This document shows positions 6,727 to 10,262 of a stretch of DNA of 10,262 nucleotides, one piece after another. Source of the DNA: JBCCFX01 sp039029515 (lineage in GTDB: Bacteria > Planctomycetota > Phycisphaerae > Phycisphaerales > SM1A02). Every line of letters starts with the position of its first letter. Position 1 is the stretch's first letter. The notes under the pieces were generated by a model that saw only the letters and a list, made by a program, of their open reading frames with translations, was not told where the DNA came from and did not search any database. A program made the position numbers and the translations under genes. The stretch covers positions 1 through 10,262 of the forward strand of contig JBCCFX010000149.1 in the NCBI GenBank assembly GCA_039029515.1. Direction: 5' to 3'.

Positions 6727-7283
6727 GCATCGATTGTCGATGTATCACCACACTCCGGACACGCACGGTCATTGAGGCCGCGGCGGTCGTAGCCGCACTG
6801 CGGGCAGTACAGCGTGTTAACCGAGCGGTTCGGCAGTGTTCTTTGTGCGATCAGCGCAAAGCCAATGAGCAGACCTGCAACCGTACATGGTACGGCCACG
6901 GTCATGTGCGGTCCCCAATATTGCAATGCGATCGCGATAGTAGGAACAAAGGAAGCGCCGGCCATCACAGTGAGCGTCGGCAGGTACACCGCCATCGACA
7001 TGTGAGTGAGCCGTTTCCGTTTCGTCAAAACGATGAGCGCAGGCGAAAGTACGAATCCCATCAAACAGCCGGCGACGAACATGGTGCCTGACATCGCGAC
7101 GAAAGCAACCAGGATCGAACCGGCTCCGAGTTGCGCTGGATCAATCAGCGCATACAGGCCGTACATCGTGACAATCCAGAGCGCACCCATGCAGCCCGTT
7201 GCAAACGTGTGAAATACAACCATCTGGATCACAGTTGGCGGACGTCGCGATTCTGTTTGCGCGTTGTCGTGTGTCGTCATCAT
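6708..7283 (-). CDS. Membrane protein with C-terminal zinc ribbon (gene D)
   Basis: A 191-residue protein, function unknown. Hydrophobic segments lie at about 20-46, 56-86, 97-121 and 126-146, and the ribbon CPQCGYDRRGLNDRACPECG has cysteines 160, 163, 175 and 178. The membrane part is only distantly similar to the other members, while the ribbon is close to those of E and F even in DNA. Two adjacent ATGs (7283 and 7280) are possible; AAGG lies 2 or 5 nt upstream, which slightly favours 7280. The start is about 10 bp after the stop of gene E, so the two are probably cotranscribed. The stop codon lies inside the 3' end of the convergent pseudopilin gene. Confidence 0.85.
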   Translation of the reverse strand: MMTTHDNAQTESRRPPTVIQMVVFHTFATGCMGALWIVTMYGLYALIDPAQLGAGSILVAFVAMSGTMFVAGCLMGFVLSPALIVLTKRKRLTHMSMAVYLPTLTVMAGASFVPTIAIALQYWGPHMTVAVPCTVAGLLIGFALIAQRTLPNRSVNTLYCPQCGYDRRGLNDRACPECGDTSTIDAQSLGA

Positions 7284-7292
7284 GCCCTTTAA

Positions 7293-7829
7293 TCAAGAGC
7301 CTACCGAATCGTGTTCCGTTGTTGTCGATCGATCGGGCACCGCGTTGTTGCCGCACTCCGGGCACGGTCGGTTATCAAGTCCACGCCGGTCGTAGCCGCA
7401 TTCGGGACATTGGTGCGCGTTGGCTGGGCGGCGCGGCACGCTGAACCCAACGATCGTGCTCAGGATGATGACGGCAGCGAACGGGACCACGAGCAGGAAT
7501 CCTGGCGCGTAGGCGACCAACAGTGGTTCATAGACTAGGTAGCCAAACCAGATGCATGCGAGCGTGCCAACGCCATACGTGACGGGAAACTCGAACCAGA
7601 GTTTGAGATGGCGCGTCAATGCGGTGATGCATGGCGCGATGATGGTGCTGGCGATGACGGATTGCATCGCGAGGCGCTCGATGAGACTATTCCAGGTGCC
7701 GTGCGCTTCAAAGAACGACAGGAGGATGACCGCCACAAGCCAGTAGAACGCGATCGCATGCAGCACCATGCGCAGGCAGAACTGGGCGTCGGTCCGATGA
7801 CGGCGAGGGATGGCCAATCGTTCCCACAT
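7293..7829 (-). CDS. Membrane protein with C-terminal zinc ribbon (gene E)
   Basis: A 178-residue protein, function unknown. The basic N-terminus (MWERLAIPRRHR) is followed by hydrophobic segments at about 22-41, 56-70, 84-104 and 108-131, then the ribbon CPECGYDRRGLDNRPCPECG (cysteines 141, 144, 156, 159) and a polar tail. Its nearest relative is F immediately upstream: the first 114 bp of the shared block differ at about ten positions, and 63 bp of the ribbon at about three. Start: ATG 7829 matches F. The frame is open to 7877, but those codons are not shared. No Shine-Dalgarno sequence is present; TGCTATCCT, an extended -10 box, ends 6 nt before the ATG. Confidence 0.85.
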   Translation of the reverse strand: MWERLAIPRRHRTDAQFCLRMVLHAIAFYWLVAVILLSFFEAHGTWNSLIERLAMQSVIASTIIAPCITALTRHLKLWFEFPVTYGVGTLACIWFGYLVYEPLLVAYAPGFLLVVPFAAVIILSTIVGFSVPRRPANAHQCPECGYDRRGLDNRPCPECGNNAVPDRSTTTEHDSVGS

Positions 7830-7835
7830 GGTGCG

Positions 7836-7844
7836 AGGATAGCA
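7836..7844 (-). promoter_or_regulatory. Putative extended -10 box of gene E (leaderless)
   Basis: TGCTATCCT on the minus strand fits the TGnTATAAT pattern with four of six hexamer bases, and ends 6 nt before the ATG. The same layout, TGGTATCCT plus 6 nt, precedes the ATG of F at 8418-8426. Conservation in both copies partly reflects their duplication. Confidence 0.35.
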
Positions 7845-7883
7845 GTGGTCATCAATATTGCGATGCAGTCGGCACATGAGGCT

Positions 7884-8411
7884 TCACATTCGAGGTGTTG
7901 CCCCGCACTCCGGACACGGTCGGTTATTGAGTCCACGCCGGTCGTAGCCGCATTCGGGACATTGGGATTCATGGTCCTCGTGACGTACGACAAGACATGA
8001 AATGACAGTGAATCCAAGCACCGCGCTCAGGATGAGAGGAATGGCGGCAATAGGCAGAAGAAGTCCGCCGGCGGGAATGTATGCGAGGAGTTGTGTGTCG
8101 TAGACCCGAAATCCAAGCCACACGCAAAGCAATGTGCCAGCGCCGTACGTGACTGGAACATCGAGCCACAGTTTGACATGTCGTGAGAACAAAGTCGCGA
8201 GCGGCGCAATCACTACGCTGAAAATAACAGCGTACATTGCAAGCCGTTCTTCATAGCCAGACCACTTCAATGGCGGTAGGTTTGCGGCGATTCAAATCGA
8301 GCAATACCAGACCGCCACAAGCCAGTAGAACGCGATCGCGTGCAGCAGCATGCGCCGGCAGAACTGGCCATCGGTTCGATGACGGCGAGGAATGGCCAAT
8401 CGTTCCCACAT
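7884..8411 (-). pseudogene. Duplicate of gene E interrupted by an in-frame stop (gene F)
   Basis: Starting at ATG 8411 the protein reads MWERLAIPRRHRTDGQFC and matches E through FYWLVAV, then meets TGA as codon 40 (8292-8294). The same frame continues without another stop to 7884 and again matches E from EERLAM to the ribbon CPECGYDRRGLNNRPCPECG. Full length would be 175 residues, close to E. Between residues 35 and 50 the similarity is lost and a shifted frame (VLLDLN) fits E better, which suggests two compensating indels rather than one nonsense change. The downstream part could still be made from TTG 8270 as a 128-residue form without the first membrane segment. The promoter-like TGGTATCCT is retained. 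A sequencing error cannot be excluded. Confidence 0.75.
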
Positions 8412-8450
8412 GACACGAGGATACCACTCCACGTTCGTGACTCGACGCCC

Positions 8451-8485
8451 TTATCCCTTATCCCTCATGGCTCATCCCTCATCCC
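8451..8485. repeat. Heptanucleotide array, TTATCCC/TCATCCC type
   Basis: Five 7-nt units in register: two TTATCCC, one TCATGGC and two TCATCCC. It lies between the putative start of F and the terminator at 8493, on the far side of the oligo-A stretch. Confidence 0.85.
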
Positions 8486-8492
8486 TTCCATG

Positions 8493-8524
8493 AAAAAACT
8501 CCGCCGATCGGATGATCGACGGAG
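8493..8524 (-). terminator. Rho-independent terminator of the small minus-strand unit
   Basis: CTCCGCCGATC (8499-8509) pairs with GATCGACGGAG (8514-8524) at ten of eleven positions around a GGAT loop. Read on the minus strand the stem is followed at once by six T (8498-8493). The other strand has no T run, so the terminator is directional. It ends a transcript coming from higher coordinates. Confidence 0.8.
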
Positions 8525-8586
8525 CCGTAGGGTTGTTGTACTTACTGAGGGTTGCACACACCGTGCTCCCCGTCGGCGCACGGGCT

Positions 8587-8631
8587 TCAGAGCTGGTGCA
8601 ACCCCTTGGTACAGTCACAGATGAGTTTCAC
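8587..8631 (-). CDS. Tiny cysteine-containing ORF behind a near-perfect Shine-Dalgarno sequence
   Basis: AAGGAGGTGAT (11 nt complementary to the 16S rRNA 3' end) is placed so that AGGAGG lies 7 nt before a GTG at 8631, an ideal distance. The ORF encodes 14 residues (MKLICDCTKGLHQL) and ends at TGA (8587-8589). The same frame then continues for 14 more sense codons with two more cysteines to a TAA at 8542-8544, just before the terminator. A six-codon frame starting at ATG 8648 overlaps the GTG in a GTGA arrangement, as in translational coupling. The strength of the site argues for real translation. The product matches nothing I know; a leader peptide, a small cysteine peptide, or a frame with recoded TGA are possible. 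Confidence 0.45.
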   Translation of the reverse strand: MKLICDCTKGLHQL

Positions 8632-8838
8632 TGAATCACCTCCTTCATAAACCAAGGTTTGTTCCGGCCGTCGCGAGCGTGACCACCCACCGCCGGATGT
8701 CTTTTCCCCGCAGCGTCCCGCGAGGCTCATCGCCCGACACATCGCGTGCAAGCACGCGCGTCCCGGTCGTCACCGTGTCTCGCCTCGCCCGGCACGGGGT
8801 TTTCCCGTGGTTTGAAGTTCGACGTCGGTGATAGAAGA

Positions 8839-8866
8839 ATTATCGCGTCAACTCCGCTTGAGGCAA
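8839..8866 (-). promoter_or_regulatory. Putative promoter of the small transcription unit
   Basis: On the minus strand TTGCCT (8866-8861, 4/6) and GATAAT (8844-8839, 5/6) are separated by 16 nt, a good sigma70 arrangement. Transcription would start near 8831 and run to the terminator at 8493. Confidence 0.4.
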
Positions 8867-8873
8867 CAAAAAA

Positions 8874-8915
8874 GCGACGGGATTCGGGATTGGCGATTCG
8901 GGCGTCGGGTTATCG
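8874..8915. repeat. Heptanucleotide array, GATTCGG type
   Basis: Six degenerate 7-nt units in register, including GATTCGG twice, GATTGGC, GCGACGG and GCGTCGG. It lies just upstream of the promoter of the small unit. Confidence 0.7.
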
Positions 8916-8930
8916 ATGCGCGTCCGGATC

Positions 8931-8972
8931 GATGATGGGTGATAAGTTGTTGGTTATGGGTTATGGGTTATG
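8931..8972. repeat. Heptanucleotide array, GGTTATG type
   Basis: Three perfect GGTTATG units (8952-8972) are preceded in register by degenerate ones (GATGATG, GGTGATA, AGTTGTT). The period is again exactly 7 nt. Confidence 0.75.
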
Positions 8973-9126
8973 CGTGGAACAGCTGCGTACCGAATCGATG
9001 ACGATTGATTGAACGCAACAGGTAGGCTTGCCAGCCGATGCCGCATACGGCGCTCGGGCTGTTGCCTATTCATCCGTACATTCGGGAACTCAGATGCGGC
9101 GTGGTTCGACACCGTCCGACTTTCGT

Positions 9127-9148
9127 GCCGGGTTCAGCAGAACCCGGC
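9127..9148. repeat. Perfect 9-bp hairpin (REP-like)
   Basis: GCCGGGTTC and GAACCCGGC form a perfect stem with the tetraloop AGCA. There is no T run on either side, so it is not a typical rho-independent terminator. It lies about 90 bp after the ftsK stop and could protect that transcript's 3' end or be a dispersed palindromic element. Confidence 0.7.
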
Positions 9149-9160
9149 CTACGATCTCCG

Positions 9161-9229
9161 CCAAAAGCCAAAAGCCAAAAGCCAAAAGCCAAAAGCCAAC
9201 AGCCAAAAGCCAAAAGCCAAAGCCTACAG
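9161..9229. repeat. Heptanucleotide array, CCAAAAG type
   Basis: About ten units: seven perfect CCAAAAG, one CCAACAG, one shortened CCAAAG and a final CCTACAG. The array ends 5 bp before the stop codon of the ftsK gene (minus strand), so the ftsK 3' untranslated region would consist of the complement, CTTTTGG repeats. Confidence 0.9.
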
Positions 9230-9234
9230 CCCAA

Positions 9235-10262
9235 TCACATCGTGACTTCGAGATCCTCGTTGTCAGGAATCTCGATGTTGCCGACCGCTTCATCATCCTG
9301 TGAATCTGCGTACAGCGTGCCGGTGCGTTCGGCCTGCTCTTCGAGTTCCTTCATCCGCGCCCAGTCGTCGGCCGAGATCAGCACCTCGCGCGCGACCGAT
9401 CCCTTGTGATCGCCGAGAATGCCCGCCTGGAACATCTGCTCGACGAGGCGACTCGACCTGCTGTACCCGATCGCAAGTCGGCGCTGCAGCAGCGACACCG
9501 ATCCGCGCCCGGTTTCAAGCATGATCTCTACCGCCTGATCGAACAGCGGATCGCGTTCCTTGGCGTCGATGCCGGTCGCTTCGCCGGTGACGGTGCCATC
9601 GCCCCGGAAACGCATCAGCGCGCGTTCGAAGTTCGGCGATGCCACACCCTTCAGGAACTTCACGACGTTGCGGATTTCCTTGTCCTCGACCAACGTGCCT
9701 TGTGCTCGTCGAAGCTCCGCGGAGCTCGGCTGCAGCACGAGCATGTCGCCCTGGCCCAGCAGCAGTTCCGCACCCTTGTTGTCGAGCACGATCCGGCTGT
9801 CCATGCCGGATGCCACCTTGAAGCTCACGCGGCATGGCATATTGGACTTGATCAGGCCGGTCACGACGTTCGCCTGCGGACGCTGCGTCGCAAGGATGAG
9901 GTGGATGCCGACCGCGCGCGCCTTCTGGGCGATACGCACGATGCTGTGCTCTACCTCTTTGTTGGTCATCATCAGGTCGGCGAGTTCATCGATGATGAAG
10001 ACGAGGTACGGCAGCTTCTTCGGGATCTTCGCCTTCTCGAGTTCGCTCTCCGCTTCAAAGCGTTCGTACAGTTCCTCTTCGCCGAGGCCGTTGTAACTGA
10101 CGATGTCGCGCACCATCGCTTCGCGGAGCAATTCGTAGCGTTCTTCCATCTTCGCGACGGCCCATTCGAGAATCGACGATGCTCGCGGCATCTCGGTCAC
10201 GACCGGGCACATCAAGTGCGGAATGTCCGCGAACAGCGACAACTCGACCATCTTCGGGTCGA
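9235..10262 (-). CDS. ftsK: FtsK/SpoIIIE-family DNA translocase, C-terminal part
   Basis: The frame enters from the right edge as DPKMVELS, the conserved stretch after the Walker A motif, so the methionine at 10251 is internal. About 341 residues are visible. Present: Walker B LVFIIDELADLMM, the LATQRPQANVVTGLIKSNMP block, MDSRIVLDNKGAELLLGQGDML, and a winged-helix gamma domain (AVEIMLETGRGSVSLLQRRLAIGYSRSSRLVEQM, given here in parts: SVSLLQRRL, GYSRSSRLVEQM, GSVAREVLI) that in this family reads KOPS-type polar DNA signals. A 30-residue acidic tail follows. In the cell the protein is a hexameric pump at the division septum that moves chromosome ends apart. Membrane and linker regions and Walker A lie outside the window. 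Downstream comes the CCAAAAG array. Confidence 0.95.
   Translation of the reverse strand, partial: DPKMVELSLFADIPHLMCPVVTEMPRASSILEWAVAKMEERYELLREAMVRDIVSYNGLGEEELYERFEAESELEKAKIPKKLPYLVFIIDELADLMMTNKEVEHSIVRIAQKARAVGIHLILATQRPQANVVTGLIKSNMPCRVSFKVASGMDSRIVLDNKGAELLLGQGDMLVLQPSSAELRRAQGTLVEDKEIRNVVKFLKGVASPNFERALMRFRGDGTVTGEATGIDAKERDPLFDQAVEIMLETGRGSVSLLQRRLAIGYSRSSRLVEQMFQAGILGDHKGSVAREVLISADDWARMKELEEQAERTGTLYADSQDDEAVGNIEIPDNEDLEVTM

Larger units (their letters stand above)
8493..8831 (-). ncRNA. Candidate structured small transcript (leader, tiny ORF, terminator)
   Basis: Between a promoter candidate and a terminator the minus strand is rich in perfect helices. They are 8793-8798 with 8804-8809; a nested set of 8720-8726 with 8782-8788, 8736-8740 with 8775-8779, and hairpin 8743-8758; then 8663-8668 with 8692-8697; 8604-8610 with 8651-8657, whose loop holds the Shine-Dalgarno sequence and GTG of the tiny ORF; and 8549-8557 with 8596-8604, enclosing 8561-8566 with 8578-8583. 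I do not recognise a known RNA family: RNase P, tmRNA, SRP and 6S signatures are absent. It could be a regulatory RNA with a coding segment, or an mRNA with a structured leader. The predicted length is about 340 nt. Confidence 0.5.
8412..9234. other. Long non-coding stretch with repeats and a small transcription unit
   Basis: No conventional protein gene is visible between F and the FtsK gene. The stretch holds four heptanucleotide arrays, a terminator, a structured RNA candidate with a tiny ORF, and a perfect hairpin, each listed separately. From about 8973 to 9126 only short weak inverted repeats are seen (for example GGCTTGCCAGCC near 9027). Open frames here are short, mutually overlapping and low in complexity. 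Confidence 0.7.

Noticed and set aside
8292..8294. TGA of gene F as a selenocysteine codon.
   Set aside because: The paralogue E has no cysteine there, and the alignment around it suggests indels; a broken copy is simpler.
8633..8646. Plus strand GAATCACCTCCTTC resembles the 3' end of 16S rRNA (GGATCACCTCCTT).
   Set aside because: No other 16S sequence is upstream. Read on the minus strand it is a Shine-Dalgarno site placed exactly before a GTG.
8793..8809. CACGGG/CCCGTG hairpin as a plus-strand terminator.
   Set aside because: The T stretch lies in the loop and not after the stem; it fits better as a leader helix of the minus-strand unit.
9009..9409. Three overlapping plus-strand frames through the CCAAAAG array.
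   Set aside because: They translate the repeat into low-complexity Lys/Pro/Ala/Ser-rich peptides in all frames and run into the antisense of ftsK.

Overview
The window looks like a chromosomal segment of a planctomycete, most likely class Phycisphaerae. This is inferred from three things seen here: a series of small membrane proteins ending in the CPxCGYDxRGxxxxxCPECG zinc ribbon that is very common in that phylum, a secreted beta-helix protein with GGAI/FxxN repeats, and intergenic heptanucleotide repeats. No rRNA, tRNA or integrase is visible. The standard genetic code is used (der and others stop at TGA).

Left part (1-3238): the 3'-incomplete gene of a secreted parallel beta-helix protein (minus strand) lies divergent to der (plus strand), the two-GTPase-domain ribosome assembly factor. 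Der seems to be transcribed from a promoter whose -10 box ends 7 nt before the ATG, so its mRNA may be leaderless.

Middle (3239-4474): a toxin-antitoxin pair on the minus strand, a RES-domain toxin followed by a Xre/MbcA/ParS-type antitoxin. The order is toxin first, and a strong palindrome lies just before the antitoxin. The pair is bounded on both sides by related palindromic arrays of 7-nt units, which fill the whole intergenic space and make the pair look like a cassette.

Centre (4471-8411): six minus-strand genes of one architecture, about four membrane segments plus a C-terminal four-cysteine zinc ribbon. They form two runs, C>B>A and F>E>D. One member (B) has no ribbon and one (F) carries an in-frame stop. 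A possible ribbon remnant lies upstream of C. A plus-strand pseudopilin gene sits between the two runs and overlaps the end of D tail to tail. The function of the membrane family is unknown.

Right part (8412-9234): more than 800 bases without a conventional gene. They hold four more 7-nt repeat arrays, a perfect 9-bp hairpin, and what looks like a complete small minus-strand transcription unit: promoter, heavily paired leader, near-perfect Shine-Dalgarno sequence, a tiny cysteine-containing ORF and a rho-independent terminator. This unit is the best candidate here for something undescribed. The window ends in the C-terminal part of an FtsK/SpoIIIE DNA translocase (minus strand, 5' end outside).
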